Positions 1 through 12,931 of a stretch of DNA of 64,000 nt are shown here, piece after piece. Every line of letters begins with the position of its first letter. Within the stretch, counting starts at the first letter, position 1. Under the pieces are notes generated by a model that was not told the DNA's origin, made no database searches, and saw nothing but the letters and a program-made list of their open reading frames with translations. Source of the stretch: Amycolatopsis albispora (lineage in GTDB: Bacteria; Actinomycetota; Actinomycetes; Mycobacteriales; Pseudonocardiaceae); the NCBI RefSeq assembly GCF_003312875.1, contig NZ_CP015163.1, positions 8,308,001 to 8,372,000 on the forward strand, read 5' to 3'. The position numbers and the translations under genes are program-made.

Positions 1-3000
1 CTGACCACCCACCCGTGGCTGGCCGACCACCGGGTCGGCGGCCGGGTGGTCTTCCCCGGCACCGGCTTCCTCGACCTGGTCATCCGCGCGGGCGACCTGG
101 TCGGCTGCGACCGCGTCGAGGGGCTGGCGCTGATGGTGCCGCTGGCCTTCGACGACCGCTCCGGGGTCGCGGTGCAGGTCCGCGTCGGCGAGCCCGACGA
201 CCACGGCCGCCGCGAGGTCGGTGTGTACGCGCAGCCCGCCGACGGCACCGGTCGCGAATGGACCCACCACGCCGGCGGCACGCTGAGCACCAGCGAAACC
301 GTGCCGGAGGGCATCAGCGAGTGGCCACCCGCCGGGGCCGAGCCCGTCGAGCTGGACGGCCACTACGACCGGCTCGCCGCGGAAAGCGGCCTGAGCTACG
401 GCCCGGTGTTCCAGGGCCTCAAGGCGGTCTGGCGCGCCGAATCCGAGGTCTACGCCGAGGTCGAGCTGCCGGAGCAGGTCGAGGACGCGGCCGCGTTCGG
501 GCTGCACCCGGCGCTGCTGGACGCGGCACTGCACGCGATCGTGTTCCTGGACGAGGAAAGCCGCGGCCTGCCGTTCGCCTGGCACGGCGCGTCCCTGCAC
601 GCGGTGGGCGCCTCCGTGCTGCGTGTCCGGCTCGCCCGCGGCAGCGGCGACTCGATGTCGGTGACCGCGGTCGACGTCGAAGGCGCGCCGGTGCTTTCGG
701 TGGAATCCCTTTCGCTGCGGGCTTCCTCGGTCGATGACGCCCCGAAGCAGCAGGGCCGGATCAGCGACTCGCTTTTTGTGGTGGACTGGTCGCCCGCCGA
801 ACTCGCCGCCGACCGGCCCGCCGCGAAGTGGGCGCTCCACGGCGACGACCTCTTCGGCCTCACCCCGACCGCCACGGCCGAAGAAGCCGACGCGATCCTG
901 GTCCAGTTCGCGGGTGCCGAAGGTACCGAAGCCGTGCACGAACTGACCGCCCGCGCGCAGGAACTGCTCCGCGACACCCTGGCCGACGAGTCGGGGAAGC
1001 CGCTGGTGCTGGTCACCCGCGGGGCGACCGCCGTCGGTGACGAAGCCGTGCGCGACCTCGCCGCCGCCGCGGTCTGGGGCCTGGTGCGCTCGGCGCAGGC
1101 GGAGAACCCCGGCCGGTTCCTGCTGGCCGATCTTGACGAGACGGCCGAATCCGCGGCCGTGCTGACCAACCTCACCGAACTGCTGGAACTCGGCGAGACG
1201 CAGGTCGCGCTGCGGGCGGGCACGGCCCACCTCGGCAGGCTGGCGCGGCTTTCCGCCAGCCCCGCGCTGGTGCCGCCGGAGGGCACGCCGTGGCGGCTGG
1301 CCACCGCGAACAAGGGCAGCCTGGACGAGCTGATCCTGGCGCCCTGCCCCGATCTGCTGGAACCGCTGACCGAGCGCCAGGTGCGCGTGGCGATCCGCGC
1401 GGCCGGGCTGAACTTCCGCGACGTGCTCAACGCGCTGGGTATGTATCCCGGCGAGGCGGGCGTGTTCGGCGCCGAAGCCGCCGGTGTGGTGGTCCAGACC
1501 GGTCCGGACGTGGTGGACCTGCGGCCGGGCGACCGGGTGATGGGCATGCTGTTCGGCGGGTTCGGCCCGGAGGGTGTGGTCGACGAGCGCTTCCTGACCA
1601 AGCTGCCCGAGGACTGGTCGTTCGAGACCGGTGCCTCCTACCCGCTGGTCTTCCTCACCGCCTACCACGCGCTGACCGACCTCGGGAACGTCCAGCCGGG
1701 CGAGAAGGTGCTGGTGCACGCCGGTGCCGGTGGGGTCGGCATGGCCGCGGTGCAGCTCGCCCAGCATCTCGGCGCGGAGGTGTTCGCCACCGCCAGCGAG
1801 GGCAAGTGGGACACCCTGCGTGGCCTCGGCCTTGACGACGACCACATCGCGTCCTCGCGCAACGCCGACTTCGAAGCGAAGTTCGGCCAGGTGGACGTGG
1901 TGCTCAACGCGCTGACCGGTGAGCTGATCGACGCGTCGCTGCGGTTGCTCGGCGAGGGCGGCCGGTTCCTCGAAATGGGCAAGACCGACATCCGCGACCC
2001 GGCGAGCCTGCCCGGCATCACCTACCAGGCCTTCGACCTGGGCTGGGTGGAATTGGACCGCATCCAGCAGATGCACGACGAGCTGAAGGAGCTGTTCGCG
2101 AGCGGCGCGATCGAGCCGCTGCCCGTGCGGACCTGGGACGTGCGCCGCGCGAAGGACGCGTTCCGGTTCATGAGCCGGGCCCAGCACATCGGCAAGATCG
2201 TGCTGACTGTGCCCGCGCAGTGGGACCCGGAGGGCACGGTGCTGATCACCGGTGGCACCGGCGGCCTCGGCGCCGAGCTGGCCCGGCACCTGGTCGGCAC
2301 CCGCGGGGTCCGGCACCTGCTGCTGACCAGCCGCCGTGGCCCGGAGGCGCCGGGCGCGGTCGAACTGCAGGCCGAGCTGATCGCCCATGGCGCCGACGTC
2401 GAGGTGGTGGCCTGCGACGCGAGTGACCGCGAATCGGTCGCCGCGCTGCTCGCGGGCGTGCCCGCCGAGCACCCGCTGACCGCCGTGGTGCACACCGCCG
2501 GTGTGCTCGATGACGGTGTGGTCGGCTCGCTCACCCCGGACCGGATCAGCAAGGTGCTGCGGCCGAAGGTGGACGCCGCGTGGCACCTGCACGAGCTCAC
2601 CCGTGACCTCGACCTTGCCGATTTTGTGCTCTACTCCTCGATTTCCGGCGTGATGGGTGCGGCCGGGCAGGGCAACTACGCCGCCGCGAACAGCTATCTC
2701 GACGCGCTCGCCACGCAGCGGCGGGCCGCCGGGCTGCCCGCGTCCTCGCTGGCCTGGGGTGCCTGGGCCGGTGCCGGGATGGCGAGCGACATGGACGCGG
2801 CCGCGCTGGAGCGGATGGCCCGCGCCGGTACCCCGGCGCTGTCCGTGGAGCTCGGGCTGTCGCTGTTCGACGCGGCGATCACGGTGGACGAACCGCTGGT
2901 GGTGCCCGCCAGCATCGTGACCAACGCGGGTGCGGCGCCGATGGCCGTGCCGCCGATGCTGCGTGGCCTGCTGAGCACCGGGCGCCGCCGGGCCGCGACC

Positions 3001-3285
3001 GGCGGCCGGGGCAGCGGCGCGCTGCGGAAGCTGGAGGGCTTGAACCGCGAGGACCGGCTGACCGCGCTCGTCGATCTGGTGCGCACCGAGGCGGCGGCCG
3101 TGCTCGGCCACGACTCGACCACCGCGGTGGACACCGAACGCGACTTCCGCCAGCTGGGCTTCGACTCGCTGACCGCGGTCGAGCTGCGCAACCGGCTCGG
3201 CCAGGCGACCGGCATGAGCCTGCCCGCCACGCTCGTCTTCGACTACCCGACGCCGCTGGCGCTGGCGGACTTCCTGCACACCGAG
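1..3285 (+). other. PKS module A (partial): DH-ER-KR-ACP, fully reducing
   Basis: The DH starts at its catalytic motif HxxxGxxxxP (His codon 28-30) and keeps the second catalytic Asp ([13 protein letters not shown], codon 520), so it looks active. The ER spans about 1285-2200, with LNFRDV at 1408 and the NADPH loop HAGAGGVG at 1717. The KR spans about 2215-2980, with GGTGGLG and LDD. The ACP serine is at 3166. The KS and AT lie outside the window, so the extender is unknown. Predicted outcome is a methylene. It is the only ER domain in the window. Confidence 0.9.
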
Positions 3286-6200
3286 CTGTTCGGTGACGAC
3301 GAGCCGGTGGAGGACCTGCCGTCGGTGGCGAAGGTGGCCGACGAGCCAGTGGTGATCGTCGGCCTGAGCTGCCGCTTCCCCGGTGGGGTCGACTCGCCGG
3401 AGGACCTGTGGGACCTGCTGGTGGACGGGCGGGACGCGATCAGCGGCTTCCCGGACGACCGCGGCTGGGACCTGGACTGGCTCGCCGGCGGCGGGCCCGG
3501 CAGCAGCGTCACCGGACAGGGCGGCTTCCTGCCCGGGGTCGCGGGCTTCGACCCGGGCTTCTTCGGGATCTCCCCGCGCGAGGCGGTGGCGATGGACCCG
3601 CAGCAGCGGCTGCTGCTGGAAACCTCGTGGGAGGCCATCGAACGCGCGGGCATCGACCCGGTTTCCCTGCGTGGCAGCCGGACCGGCGTGTACGTCGGCA
3701 CGAGCGGCCAGGACTACTCGCAGCTGGTCATGGGCGCGCAGGAAAGCATGGAGGGCCACGCCGGAACGGGTACTTCGGCGAGCGTGATCTCCGGCCGGTT
3801 GTCCTACACCTTCGGCCTGGAGGGCCCGGCGGTCACGGTGGACACGGCGTGCTCGTCTTCGTTGGTGGCACTGCACTTCGCGGCGCAGGCGCTCCGAAGT
3901 GGAGAGTGCTCGCTGGCGCTGGCCGGTGGGGTGACGGTGATGGCCACGCCGGGCATGTTCATGGAGTTCTCGCGGCAGGGCGGGCTCGCGCGGGACGGGC
4001 GGTGCAAGGCGTTCGCCGACTCCGCCGATGGCACGGGCTGGTCCGAGGGCGTCGGTGTGCTGGTGCTGGAGCGGCTGTCGGACGCGCGGCGCAATGGGCA
4101 CCAGATCCTCGCCGTGGTCCGGGGCAGCGCGATCAACCAGGATGGTGCTTCGAACGGGCTGACCGCACCGAACGGTCCTTCGCAGCAGCGCGTGATCCGC
4201 CAGGCACTGGCTTCCGCTGGTCTGTCCACTTCGGACGTGGACGCGGTGGAGGCACACGGCACCGGGACCGCGCTGGGTGACCCGATCGAGGCGCAGGCGC
4301 TGCTGGCGACCTACGGCCGCAACCGCGAGGAACCGCTGTGGCTCGGCTCGATCAAGTCGAACCTGGGGCACACGCAGGCCGCGGCGGGGGTCGCCGGGGT
4401 GATCAAGATGGTGCTGTCGTTGCGGCACCGGGTGCTGCCGCGCACGCTGCACGTCGAGCAGCCTTCGTCGCATGTGGACTGGAACGCCGGGAAGGTCTCG
4501 CTGCTGACCGCTCCGCGTGAATGGCCGGAGACCGGCCGGCCGCTGCGCGGTGGCATCTCGTCGTTCGGCATCAGCGGCACGAACGCGCACATCATCCTGG
4601 AGCAGGCACCAGAGGACGCCTCTCCCGCGCGACCGGAGCCGACGTTCACCCCGGCCGTGGTGCCGTGGGTGGTCTCCGCCAAAACCGAGGCTGCATTGGA
4701 TGCCCAGCTGGCCAGCCTGCGTGACTCGGCTGCCGACCGCTCGCCGGTCGATGTCGGCTACTCGCTGGCGACCGGGCGTTCGCGCTTCGAGCACCGCGCG
4801 GTACTGCTGTCCACAAAGGACGGCATGGTCGAGGCGGCGCGGGGGACCGCGGGCAAGCGTGAGCTGACCTTCCTGTTCGCCGGGCAGGGCTCGCAGCGGC
4901 TCGGCATGGGCCGGGAGCTGTACGACCGGTTCCCGGTGTTCAAGTCCGCTTTGGACGAGGTCTTCGCGCACCTGGACGTCCGCGAGGTCATGTGGGGCGA
5001 GGACGCTGACGCGCTGAACCAGACGGGGAACGCGCAACCCGCGTTGTTCGCCCTGGAAGTGGCGTTGTACCGGCTGGTCGAGTCCTGGGGTGTCAAGCCG
5101 GATCGGCTTGCCGGGCATTCGATCGGGGAGATCGCCGCCGCGCACGTCGCCGGGGTGCTCAGCCTCGAGGACGCGTGCACGCTGATCAGCGCTCGCGCTC
5201 GCCTGATGCAGGCTCTGCCGACCGGTGGCGCGATGGTGGCGATCAAGGCCACCGAGGACGACGTATCCCCGCTGCTCACCGAGGGCGTCTCGATCGCGGC
5301 GGTGAACGGGCCGTCGTCGGTGGTCATCGCCGGTGAGGAAGCCGCGGTGCTGACCATCGCGGAGGGCTTCGAGAAGACTTCGCGCCTGAAGGTCAGCCAC
5401 GCGTTCCATTCGCCGCTGATGGACCCGATGCTGGAAGACTTCCGCGCGGCCATCGAAGGGCTGACCTTCAACGAGCCGAGCATTCCGCTGCCTGGTGAGG
5501 TGACCTCGCCGGAGTACTGGGTGCGGCACGTCCGCGACACCGTCCGCTTCGCCGACCACCTCACCCCGGACGCGGCCTACCTGGAACTGGGTCCCGACAG
5601 CACGCTGTCGGCGATGGCCGCCGAGGTCACCGGGATCGCCGCTCCCGCGCTGCGCAAGGACCGCCCGGAAGAGACCGCGCTGCTCACCGCGCTGGCCCGG
5701 CTGCACGTGACCGGTGTGCGGATCGACTGGGCCGCCTACTTCGAGGGCACCGGCGCACAGCAGGTCGACCTGCCCACCTACGCCTTCCAGCACGAGAACT
5801 ACTGGGTCGAGGGCGGTGGCTTCGGCAGCCGGTTCGGCGCCGGTCAGGACCCGGTGGACCAGGCGTTCTGGGCCGCGGTGGAACGCGAAGACCTGGAAAC
5901 CCTCGCCGAGACGCTGGAACTGGACAGCGACACCGTGTCGGCCGTGGTGCCCGCGCTGTCGGCTTGGCGCGTGCGCAGGCACGCGCAGTCCACTGTGGAT
6001 TCCTGGCTGTTCGGCGAGGAATGGCAGCAGCTCGAACCGGGTGAGGCCGGCCCGGGTGGCAGCTGGCTGGTCGCGGTGCCCGCCGAGGCCGACGAAGTTT
6101 GGATCGGTGCGCTGCTTGGCTCGCTCGGCGCCGAAGTCACCCGCGTTGAGATCACCGACCGCGCGTCGCTGGCCGAGCAGCTGTCCGGCGTCACCGCCGA

Positions 6201-9200
6201 CCGTGTGCTCTCGCTCGGCGGGGCCATCGAAGCCGCCACCCTGTTCCAGGCCCTCGGTGACGCCGGGGTGCTCGCGCCGGTCTGGGCGGTCACCCGTGGT
6301 GCCGTGTCGATCGGCCGCACCGACCCGGTGCTCGACCCCGCGCAAGCCGCCGTCTGGGGGCTCGGCCGGGTCGCCGCGCTGGAGCAGCCGCAGCGCTGGG
6401 GTGGTCTGATCGATCTGCCGGAGAAGCTGGACGACCGCGTGCTGCGCCGCCTGCCCGCGGTGTTCACCGGTGCCGAGGACCAGGTGGCCGTCCGCCCGCA
6501 CGGGGTGTTCGGCAGGCGGCTGGTGCCCGCGTCCGGCGACCGTGCGATCTGGCAGCCGACCGGCACCGCGCTGATCACCGGCGGTACCGGTGCGCTGGGT
6601 GCCCGCGTGGCGCGGGACCTGGCTGGTCGCGGGGTGGACCGGCTGGTGCTCCTCAGCCGTCGCGGGCCGGAGGCGCCGGGCGCCGCCGAACTGCGGGACG
6701 AGCTGACCGGGCTCGGCGCCGAGGTCACCATCACCGCCTGCGACGTGGCCGACCGCGACGCCGTGGCCGCCGTGCTCGACGGCATCCCGGACCTGACCGC
6801 GGTGGTGCACACGGCCGGTGTGCTCGATGACGGGGTGTTGGAGAGCCTGACCCCGGACCGGTTCGAGGCGGTGTTCACGGCCAAGGTGGACTCGGCCGTG
6901 GTGCTCGATGAGCTGACCCGCGAACGGGACCTCGCCGCGTTTGTGCTGTTCTCCTCGGTCGCGGGCGCGGTCGGCAACCCCGGCCAGGGCAACTACGCCG
7001 CGGCCAACGCGGTGCTCGACGCGCTCGCCCAGCAGCGCCGCGACCGCGGCCTGCCCGCGACCTCGATCGCCTGGGGCGCCTGGGCCGGTGGCGGCATGGC
7101 CGAGCAGGCCAGGGCCGGTGCCGCCACGCTCGACCCGGAGCTGGCGATCACCGCGTTGTGGCAGCTCGCCGCCGGTGGTGCGGCCACCACGGTGGTCGCG
7201 GACCTGCGGCAACCGCAGCTGCTGCACGGCCTGCTGAGCATGCGGCCGAGCCCGCTGCTGGCCGAGCTGCCTGAGGCGCGGCGGGTGCTGGACGAGGTGG
7301 AGAACGAGCGCCGCGAGGCCGCCTCCGCCGCGTCCGAGCTGCAGCGCGCCATCCGCGGCCTGAGCGGGGAGCAGCGGGTCGAGCCGGTGCTGGACCTGGT
7401 GCGCACGCGGGCCGCTGAGGTGCTCGGGCACGCGGGCAAGGAAGCGGTCAGCGTCGACAAGGCGTTCCGCGACCTCGGCTTCGACTCGCTCACCGCGGTT
7501 GAGCTGCGCAACCAGATCTCCGCGCTGACCGGGCTGACGCTGCCCGCGAGCCTGGTCTTCGACTACCCGACGCCGCAGGCGCTCGCCGAATACCTGCTTG
7601 CCGAACTGCTCGGCGAGGGCACGATGCTCGATGAGCCGGCCGACGTGGCCGACGTGCTCGATGAGCCGGTGGTCATCGTGGGCCTGAGCTGCAAGTTCCC
7701 CGGTGGCGTGCACACCCCCGACGACCTGTGGCAGCTGCTGGTGGAAGGCGGGGACGCGATCAGTGAGTTCCCGGCCGACCGCGGCTGGGAGACCGACTGG
7801 CTCACCGGCGACGGCCCGGCCAGCGGCGCCACCGGCCGTGGTGGCTTCCTGCCCGGCGTGGCCGGGTTCGACGCCGCGTTCTTCGGGATCTCCCCGCGCG
7901 AAGCCGTGGCGATGGACCCGCAGCAGCGGCTCCTGCTGGAGAGCACCTGGGAGGCCATCGAACGCGCGGGCATCGACCCGACTTCCTTGCGTGGCAGCAA
8001 AACCGGCGTGTACGTCGGCACGAACGGGCAGGACTACCAGCACCTGGTGATGCGGTCGCAGGACGACATGGAGGGCCACGCCGGGACCGGAACCTCGGCC
8101 AGCGTGATCTCCGGCCGCCTGTCCTACACCTTCGGATTCGAGGGCCCGGCGGTCACCGTGGACACCGCGTGCTCGTCTTCGCTGGTGGCACTGCACTTCG
8201 CGGCGCAGGCGCTCCGAAGTGGAGAGTGTTCGCTGGCGTTGGCGAGCGGGGTCACGGTGATGACCACGCCGTCCAGCTTCGGCGGCTTCGACCGTCAGGG
8301 CGGGCTCGCGCAGGACGGCCGGTCGAAGGCCTTCGCCGACGGCGCGGACGGCACGGGCTGGTCCGAGGGCGTGGGTGTGCTGGTGCTGGAGCGGTTGTCC
8401 GACGCGCAGCGCAACGGGCACCAGATCCTCGCCGTGGTCCGCGGTAGCGCGATCAACCAGGACGGTGCCTCGAACGGGCTGACCGCGCCGAACGGACCGT
8501 CGCAGCAGCGCGTGATCCGGGCGGCGCTGAGCAGTGCCGGGCTGCGTCCGTCCGATGTGGACGCAGTGGAAGCACACGGCACCGGGACCGCGCTGGGTGA
8601 CCCGATCGAGGCGCAGGCGCTGCTGGCGACCTACGGCCGCAACCGGGACGAACCGCTGTGGCTCGGCTCGGTGAAGTCCAACCTGGGCCACACCCAGGCG
8701 GCGGCCGGTGTCGCCGGGGTGATCAAGATGGTGCTGGCCATGCGCCACGGTGTGCTGCCGCGCACCATGCACGTCACCCGTCCTTCGTCCCATGTGGACT
8801 GGACGTCGGGGGCGGTGTCCCTGCTGACCGCGCCGCGTGAATGGCCGGAGGTCGATCGGCCGTACCGCGCCGGGGTGTCGTCCTTCGGCATCAGCGGCAC
8901 GAACGCCCACGTGATCCTGGAGCAGGCACCACCGCAGGCGCCGGTGATCGAACCCGCGCGGGTCGAGCCGTCGGTGGTGCCGCTGCCGGTGTCCGCCCGC
9001 ACCCGGGCCGCGCTGGACGCGCAGCTCGACCGCATCCGCGCGCTGGACTCCGCTCCGCTGGACACCGGCTACTCGCTGGTGACCGGGCGGGCGAACCTCG
9101 ACCACCGTGCCGTGCTTCTGTCCACTGAGGACGGTTTGACCGAGGTGGCCCGTGGCTCGGCCACCGGGCGTTCGCTGGGGGTGTTGTTCTCCGGCCAGGG

Positions 9201-12200
9201 TTCCCAGCGCATCGGCATGGGCCGGGAGCTGTACGACCGGTTCGAGGTCTTCGCCGACGCACTCGACGCGGTGCTCGCCGGGCTCGACCCGCGGGTGCGC
9301 GACGTGATGTGGGGTGCTGAGCAGGAGGCACTGAACCAGACCGGTTTCGCCCAGCCCGCGTTGTTCGCGCTCGAAGTGGCGCTGTACCGGCTGGCCGAGT
9401 CGTGGGGCCTCAAGCCGGACCACCTCGCCGGGCACTCCATCGGTGAGGTCGCCGCGGCCCACGTGGCCGGGGTGTTCTCGCTGGAAGACGCGTGCAAGCT
9501 GGTCAACGCCCGCGCCAGCCTGATGCAGGCCTTGCCGACTGGCGGGGCGATGATCGCCATCCAGGCGAGCGAGGACGAACTCACGCTCCCCGAAGGTGTC
9601 TCCATCGCGGCGATCAACGGGCCGCGTTCGCTGGTGATCGCCGGGGAGGAGGCCGCCACCGAGGCGGTGGCCGCGAGGTTCGCCAAGTCTAGGCGTTTGC
9701 CGGTCAGCCATGCGTTCCACTCACCTCTGATGAACCCGATGCTGGACGACTTCCGTGCCGTGGTGGCGGGGCTGACCTTCGCCGAGCCGCGGCTGCCGGT
9801 GGTGACCAGTGGGGACGTCACCGAGCCGGAGTACTGGGTGCGGCACGTGCGGGACACCGTGCGGTTCGCCGACGGCATCCGCGCGATGACCGAAGCCGGC
9901 GTCACGGCCTTCCTGGAACTGGGCCCGGACGGGGTGCTCAGCGCGATGGCCGCCGAATCCGCGCCCGGCGCGGTGCTGGTGCCGGTGTGCCGCAAGGACC
10001 GGCCGGAGGAAGTGGCCGCGCTGAGCGCGCTGGCGAAACTGCACGTCAACGGGGTCGGCGTGGACTGGCGGCCGGTGTTCGCCGGCACCGGTGCGCGCCG
10101 GGTCGACCTGCCTTCGTACGCCTTCCAGCACGAGGACTACTGGCCGACCACCGCCGGGGCACGACGCGGTGACGTCGGGGACATCGGGCTGGTCGCCGCC
10201 GAGCACCCGCTGCTCGGCGCGGCGATGCCGGTGGCCGGGTCCGACGGGGTGGTGTTCACCAGCCGGATCGCGCCGGCGGCGCTGCCGTGGATCTCCGAGC
10301 ACGTGGTGAACGGGGCGGCCACCTTCCCCGAAACCGGGTTCGCCGAGGTTGCCATCCGCGCCGCCGACCAGGTCGGCTGCGACCGGGTCGAGGAGCTGAC
10401 CGTGACCACGCCGCTGGTGCTGGGCGAACGCGACGCGGTCGCGTTGCAGGTCTGGGTCAGGGCCGCCGACGAGCACGGCAACCGGGCGATCGAGATCTAC
10501 TCGCGGCCCAGCACCTCGCTCGACACCTGGACCACGCACGCCACCGGGGTGCTGAGCAGTGGCGAGCGGGTCGCCGAGTTCCCCGCCGAATGGCCGCCCG
10601 CCGGTGCCGAACCGGTGGCGCTCGACGACTGGTACGCCGACTCGGAGTTCGGCGAGACCTTCCGCGGCCTGCACGCCGCGTGGCTGTCCGGCGACGAGGT
10701 GTACGCCGAAGTCGAACTGCCGGAGGACCTGGCGGATGCGGCCTACTTCGGGCTGCACCCGGCCCTGCTGGCCACCGCCGTGCAGGCGGTCGATCTGGCC
10801 GATGTGGACGGTCTGGACGCGGGGTTGTCACCCGCGGTGTGGGCCGGGCTGTCGCTGCACGCGTCGGGCGCCACGGTGCTGCGGGTCAAGGTCAAGCGGA
10901 CCGGCCGCGATTCGGTCTCGCTGGCCGCGGCCGACGGTGAGGGCGCCCCGGTGTTCTCGCTCGAATCGCTGGTCATGCGCACGCTGGTCACCACCGAGGC
11001 AAGCACCGAAAGCACCCGGCAGGAAGCGCTGCTGACGGTGGACTGGGTGCCGGTGCCCGCCGAACTGGGGCCGGTGCCCGAAGGCAGCCGCTGGGCCGTG
11101 CTCGGTGCCGACGAACTCGGCGTCGGCGCGGCGGTCAAGTCCGCCGGGTTCGACGTCTCCGCCTCCGCGCAGTCCCTTGTGGACACCATCGCGGAGTCGG
11201 ACGGCGTGCCCGACCTGGTGCTCGTGCCGGTGACCGGTGGTGCCGAAGGTGACGTGCCGCAGCTGGTCCGCGAAACCACCGGGCGGGTGCTCGGCGTCAT
11301 CCAGGACTACCTGGCGGACAGCCGGTTCGCGCGGTCCCGTGTGCTCTTCGTGACCCGCGGTGGTGGTGACCTGACCGCCGCGCCGAGCTGGGGCCTGGTC
11401 CGGACCGCGCAGTCGGAGAACCCCGGCAGCTTCCTGCTGGTGGACGTGGACGGCGAGGACCACTCGCTGGACCTGCTGCCCATGCTGCCCGCATTGCTGG
11501 CCTCCGGGGAGTCGCAGGTGGTCGTGCGCAACGGCGTGCCGAAGGTCGGCAGGCTGGCGCGGGCCGCGGAAGGTGCTCCGGCACCCGAGTGGGATCCCGA
11601 GGGCACCGTGCTGGTCACCGGTGGCACCGGCGGCCTCGGCGCGGAACTGGCCCGGCACCTGGTCGGCACCCGCGGCGTGAAGCACCTGGTGCTCACCTCG
11701 CGGCGTGGCCCGGACGCGCCCGGCGCGCTCGAACTGCGGGCCGAGCTGACCGCGCACGGCGCGAACGTGGACGTGGTCGCCTGCGACGTGGCCGACCGGG
11801 CCGCGGTGGACGAACTGCTCGCCGCCATTCCCGGTGAGCTGACCGCGGTGGTGCACACCGCCGGTGTGCTCGACGACGGTGTGGTCGGCTCGCTCAACCC
11901 GGAACGGCTGGACACGGTCATGCGGCCGAAGGTGGACGGCGCCTGGCACCTGCACGAGGCCACCAAGGACCTCGGGCTGGCCGCTTTTGTGCTGTACTCC
12001 TCGGTTTCCGGGGTGCTCGGCAGCGCGGGCCAGGGCAACTACGCCGCCGCCAACGTGTTCCTCGACTCGCTGGCCCGCCACCGCCGGTCGCTCGGCCTGC
12101 CGGCCACCTCGCTGGCGTGGGGGCCGTGGACGCAGGACGGCGGCATGACCAGCGGCCTGGACGCGGGCGCGGTCGAGCGCATGGAACGGTCGATCACCCC

Positions 12201-12912
12201 GCCGCTGTCGCTGGCGCAGGGCCTGGCCCTGTTCGACGCGGCGACCGCCCGCGACGACGCCGTGCTGGTGCCGCTGCGGGTGCGGACCGGCAACGCCAGG
12301 TCGGACGCGCCGATCGCGCCGATCCTGCGTGGCCTGGTGCGCACCGGCCGCCGGACCGCCGGTGGCCGGGCCGGTGGTGCCGGGCTGGTCCAGCGCCTGA
12401 GCGGGATGCGGGAGAACGAGCGCGTCCGGTTCGTGATGGACCTGGTGCGCACGCACGCGGCGGTGGTGCTCGGGCACGCGTCGGCCGACGCCATCGAACC
12501 GGACCGCGAGTTCCGCCAGCTCGGCTTCGACTCGCTGACCGCGGTGGAGCTGCGCAACAGCCTCGCCGCGGCGACCGGCGCGGTACTGCCCGCCACGCTG
12601 GTCTTCGACTACCCGACACCCACCGCGCTCGCCGAATTCCTGGTCGCCGAACTGCTCGGCACCGCGCCGGACGAAGGTCCGTCGCTGCTCGCCGAACTGG
12701 ACCGGCTGGAGAGCGCGTTGTCCGCCAGCGACGCGGACGAACTGGCCAGGGCCGGGGTGGCCGCGCGGCTGCGGAACCTGCTCGCGCAGGTCGGCGGCGC
12801 CGGCAAGGCCGAAGAGGCGGCCCCGGTGGCGGAGCGGATCCACGCGGCGAGCACCGACGAGGTGCTGGCCTTCATCGACAACGAACTAGGCCGCGGCTCG
12901 GCTGACCGCTGA
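1..12912 (+). CDS. Modular type I PKS, penultimate protein of the assembly line (5' end outside window)
   Basis: This is a PKS subunit carrying two complete modules and the tail of a third; the frame is open from base 1, so the true start lies left of the window. Order seen: DH-ER-KR-ACP, KS-AT-KR-ACP, KS-AT-DH-KR-ACP, then a C-terminal tail (about 12680-12909) ending in a helix-like docking segment. KS cysteines lie at 3850 and 8170 (DTACSSS). Both ATs have GHSIGE and HAFH, which marks malonyl-CoA. All three KRs have the LDD motif of B-type KRs. ACP serines lie in GFDSL at 3166, 7486 and 12532. The stop is followed 19 bp later by the TE-bearing PKS, so the two are co-transcribed and probably dock. 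By position and architecture it corresponds to the NysJ/AmphJ-type subunit of polyene macrolides, but the module order differs, so I give no symbol. Confidence 0.95.
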   Translation: MTTHPWLADHRVGGRVVFPGTGFLDLVIRAGDLVGCDRVEGLALMVPLAFDDRSGVAVQVRVGEPDDHGRREVGVYAQPADGTGREWTHHAGGTLSTSETVPEGISEWPPAGAEPVELDGHYDRLAAESGLSYGPVFQGLKAVWRAESEVYAEVELPEQVEDAAAFGLHPALLDAALHAIVFLDEESRGLPFAWHGASLHAVGASVLRVRLARGSGDSMSVTAVDVEGAPVLSVESLSLRASSVDDAPKQQGRISDSLFVVDWSPAELAADRPAAKWALHGDDLFGLTPTATAEEADAILVQFAGAEGTEAVHELTARAQELLRDTLADESGKPLVLVTRGATAVGDEAVRDLAAAAVWGLVRSAQAENPGRFLLADLDETAESAAVLTNLTELLELGETQVALRAGTAHLGRLARLSASPALVPPEGTPWRLATANKGSLDELILAPCPDLLEPLTERQVRVAIRAAGLNFRDVLNALGMYPGEAGVFGAEAAGVVVQTGPDVVDLRPGDRVMGMLFGGFGPEGVVDERFLTKLPEDWSFETGASYPLVFLTAYHALTDLGNVQPGEKVLVHAGAGGVGMAAVQLAQHLGAEVFATASEGKWDTLRGLGLDDDHIASSRNADFEAKFGQVDVVLNALTGELIDASLRLLGEGGRFLEMGKTDIRDPASLPGITYQAFDLGWVELDRIQQMHDELKELFASGAIEPLPVRTWDVRRAKDAFRFMSRAQHIGKIVLTVPAQWDPEGTVLITGGTGGLGAELARHLVGTRGVRHLLLTSRRGPEAPGAVELQAELIAHGADVEVVACDASDRESVAALLAGVPAEHPLTAVVHTAGVLDDGVVGSLTPDRISKVLRPKVDAAWHLHELTRDLDLADFVLYSSISGVMGAAGQGNYAAANSYLDALATQRRAAGLPASSLAWGAWAGAGMASDMDAAALERMARAGTPALSVELGLSLFDAAITVDEPLVVPASIVTNAGAAPMAVPPMLRGLLSTGRRRAATGGRGSGALRKLEGLNREDRLTALVDLVRTEAAAVLGHDSTTAVDTERDFRQLGFDSLTAVELRNRLGQATGMSLPATLVFDYPTPLALADFLHTELFGDDEPVEDLPSVAKVADEPVVIVGLSCRFPGGVDSPEDLWDLLVDGRDAISGFPDDRGWDLDWLAGGGPGSSVTGQGGFLPGVAGFDPGFFGISPREAVAMDPQQRLLLETSWEAIERAGIDPVSLRGSRTGVYVGTSGQDYSQLVMGAQESMEGHAGTGTSASVISGRLSYTFGLEGPAVTVDTACSSSLVALHFAAQALRSGECSLALAGGVTVMATPGMFMEFSRQGGLARDGRCKAFADSADGTGWSEGVGVLVLERLSDARRNGHQILAVVRGSAINQDGASNGLTAPNGPSQQRVIRQALASAGLSTSDVDAVEAHGTGTALGDPIEAQALLATYGRNREEPLWLGSIKSNLGHTQAAAGVAGVIKMVLSLRHRVLPRTLHVEQPSSHVDWNAGKVSLLTAPREWPETGRPLRGGISSFGISGTNAHIILEQAPEDASPARPEPTFTPAVVPWVVSAKTEAALDAQLASLRDSAADRSPVDVGYSLATGRSRFEHRAVLLSTKDGMVEAARGTAGKRELTFLFAGQGSQRLGMGRELYDRFPVFKSALDEVFAHLDVREVMWGEDADALNQTGNAQPALFALEVALYRLVESWGVKPDRLAGHSIGEIAAAHVAGVLSLEDACTLISARARLMQALPTGGAMVAIKATEDDVSPLLTEGVSIAAVNGPSSVVIAGEEAAVLTIAEGFEKTSRLKVSHAFHSPLMDPMLEDFRAAIEGLTFNEPSIPLPGEVTSPEYWVRHVRDTVRFADHLTPDAAYLELGPDSTLSAMAAEVTGIAAPALRKDRPEETALLTALARLHVTGVRIDWAAYFEGTGAQQVDLPTYAFQHENYWVEGGGFGSRFGAGQDPVDQAFWAAVEREDLETLAETLELDSDTVSAVVPALSAWRVRRHAQSTVDSWLFGEEWQQLEPGEAGPGGSWLVAVPAEADEVWIGALLGSLGAEVTRVEITDRASLAEQLSGVTADRVLSLGGAIEAATLFQALGDAGVLAPVWAVTRGAVSIGRTDPVLDPAQAAVWGLGRVAALEQPQRWGGLIDLPEKLDDRVLRRLPAVFTGAEDQVAVRPHGVFGRRLVPASGDRAIWQPTGTALITGGTGALGARVARDLAGRGVDRLVLLSRRGPEAPGAAELRDELTGLGAEVTITACDVADRDAVAAVLDGIPDLTAVVHTAGVLDDGVLESLTPDRFEAVFTAKVDSAVVLDELTRERDLAAFVLFSSVAGAVGNPGQGNYAAANAVLDALAQQRRDRGLPATSIAWGAWAGGGMAEQARAGAATLDPELAITALWQLAAGGAATTVVADLRQPQLLHGLLSMRPSPLLAELPEARRVLDEVENERREAASAASELQRAIRGLSGEQRVEPVLDLVRTRAAEVLGHAGKEAVSVDKAFRDLGFDSLTAVELRNQISALTGLTLPASLVFDYPTPQALAEYLLAELLGEGTMLDEPADVADVLDEPVVIVGLSCKFPGGVHTPDDLWQLLVEGGDAISEFPADRGWETDWLTGDGPASGATGRGGFLPGVAGFDAAFFGISPREAVAMDPQQRLLLESTWEAIERAGIDPTSLRGSKTGVYVGTNGQDYQHLVMRSQDDMEGHAGTGTSASVISGRLSYTFGFEGPAVTVDTACSSSLVALHFAAQALRSGECSLALASGVTVMTTPSSFGGFDRQGGLAQDGRSKAFADGADGTGWSEGVGVLVLERLSDAQRNGHQILAVVRGSAINQDGASNGLTAPNGPSQQRVIRAALSSAGLRPSDVDAVEAHGTGTALGDPIEAQALLATYGRNRDEPLWLGSVKSNLGHTQAAAGVAGVIKMVLAMRHGVLPRTMHVTRPSSHVDWTSGAVSLLTAPREWPEVDRPYRAGVSSFGISGTNAHVILEQAPPQAPVIEPARVEPSVVPLPVSARTRAALDAQLDRIRALDSAPLDTGYSLVTGRANLDHRAVLLSTEDGLTEVARGSATGRSLGVLFSGQGSQRIGMGRELYDRFEVFADALDAVLAGLDPRVRDVMWGAEQEALNQTGFAQPALFALEVALYRLAESWGLKPDHLAGHSIGEVAAAHVAGVFSLEDACKLVNARASLMQALPTGGAMIAIQASEDELTLPEGVSIAAINGPRSLVIAGEEAATEAVAARFAKSRRLPVSHAFHSPLMNPMLDDFRAVVAGLTFAEPRLPVVTSGDVTEPEYWVRHVRDTVRFADGIRAMTEAGVTAFLELGPDGVLSAMAAESAPGAVLVPVCRKDRPEEVAALSALAKLHVNGVGVDWRPVFAGTGARRVDLPSYAFQHEDYWPTTAGARRGDVGDIGLVAAEHPLLGAAMPVAGSDGVVFTSRIAPAALPWISEHVVNGAATFPETGFAEVAIRAADQVGCDRVEELTVTTPLVLGERDAVALQVWVRAADEHGNRAIEIYSRPSTSLDTWTTHATGVLSSGERVAEFPAEWPPAGAEPVALDDWYADSEFGETFRGLHAAWLSGDEVYAEVELPEDLADAAYFGLHPALLATAVQAVDLADVDGLDAGLSPAVWAGLSLHASGATVLRVKVKRTGRDSVSLAAADGEGAPVFSLESLVMRTLVTTEASTESTRQEALLTVDWVPVPAELGPVPEGSRWAVLGADELGVGAAVKSAGFDVSASAQSLVDTIAESDGVPDLVLVPVTGGAEGDVPQLVRETTGRVLGVIQDYLADSRFARSRVLFVTRGGGDLTAAPSWGLVRTAQSENPGSFLLVDVDGEDHSLDLLPMLPALLASGESQVVVRNGVPKVGRLARAAEGAPAPEWDPEGTVLVTGGTGGLGAELARHLVGTRGVKHLVLTSRRGPDAPGALELRAELTAHGANVDVVACDVADRAAVDELLAAIPGELTAVVHTAGVLDDGVVGSLNPERLDTVMRPKVDGAWHLHEATKDLGLAAFVLYSSVSGVLGSAGQGNYAAANVFLDSLARHRRSLGLPATSLAWGPWTQDGGMTSGLDAGAVERMERSITPPLSLAQGLALFDAATARDDAVLVPLRVRTGNARSDAPIAPILRGLVRTGRRTAGGRAGGAGLVQRLSGMRENERVRFVMDLVRTHAAVVLGHASADAIEPDREFRQLGFDSLTAVELRNSLAAATGAVLPATLVFDYPTPTALAEFLVAELLGTAPDEGPSLLAELDRLESALSASDADELARAGVAARLRNLLAQVGGAGKAEEAAPVAERIHAASTDEVLAFIDNELGRGSADR
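3346..7605 (+). other. PKS module B: KS-AT(malonyl)-KR-ACP
   Basis: The KS cysteine is at 3850. The AT has GHSIGE (5116) and HAFH (5398), a malonyl signature. No DH is present; the AT is followed by a KR structural subdomain (about 5840-6540) and a catalytic KR (about 6545-7230) with LDD and an intact GQGNYAAAN tyrosine. Predicted outcome is a hydroxyl, set at about C7 if the TE module is last. Confidence 0.9.
7663..12660 (+). other. PKS module C: KS-AT(malonyl)-DH(inactive)-KR-ACP
   Basis: The KS cysteine is at 8170, and AT HAFH is at 9709 (malonyl). The DH spans about 10190-10990 and keeps HxxxGxxxxP (His 10300), though PGTG has become PETG. The catalytic Asp codon of the LLDA motif has become Ala (GCC at 10771), and the YGP motif reads FGETF (10648). 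The DH is therefore very probably dead. The KR (about 11590-12330) is B-type (LDD), so the module should leave a hydroxyl at about C5. Confidence 0.88.
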
Positions 12913-12913
12913 T

Positions 12914-12921
12914 AGGAGAGG
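12914..12921 (+). promoter_or_regulatory. Ribosome binding site of the TE-module PKS gene
   Basis: AGGAGAGG lies in the 19-bp gap between the two PKS genes, 10 nt before the ATG at 12932. It supports that start. Confidence 0.75.
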
Positions 12922-12931
12922 TTTTCCGACG

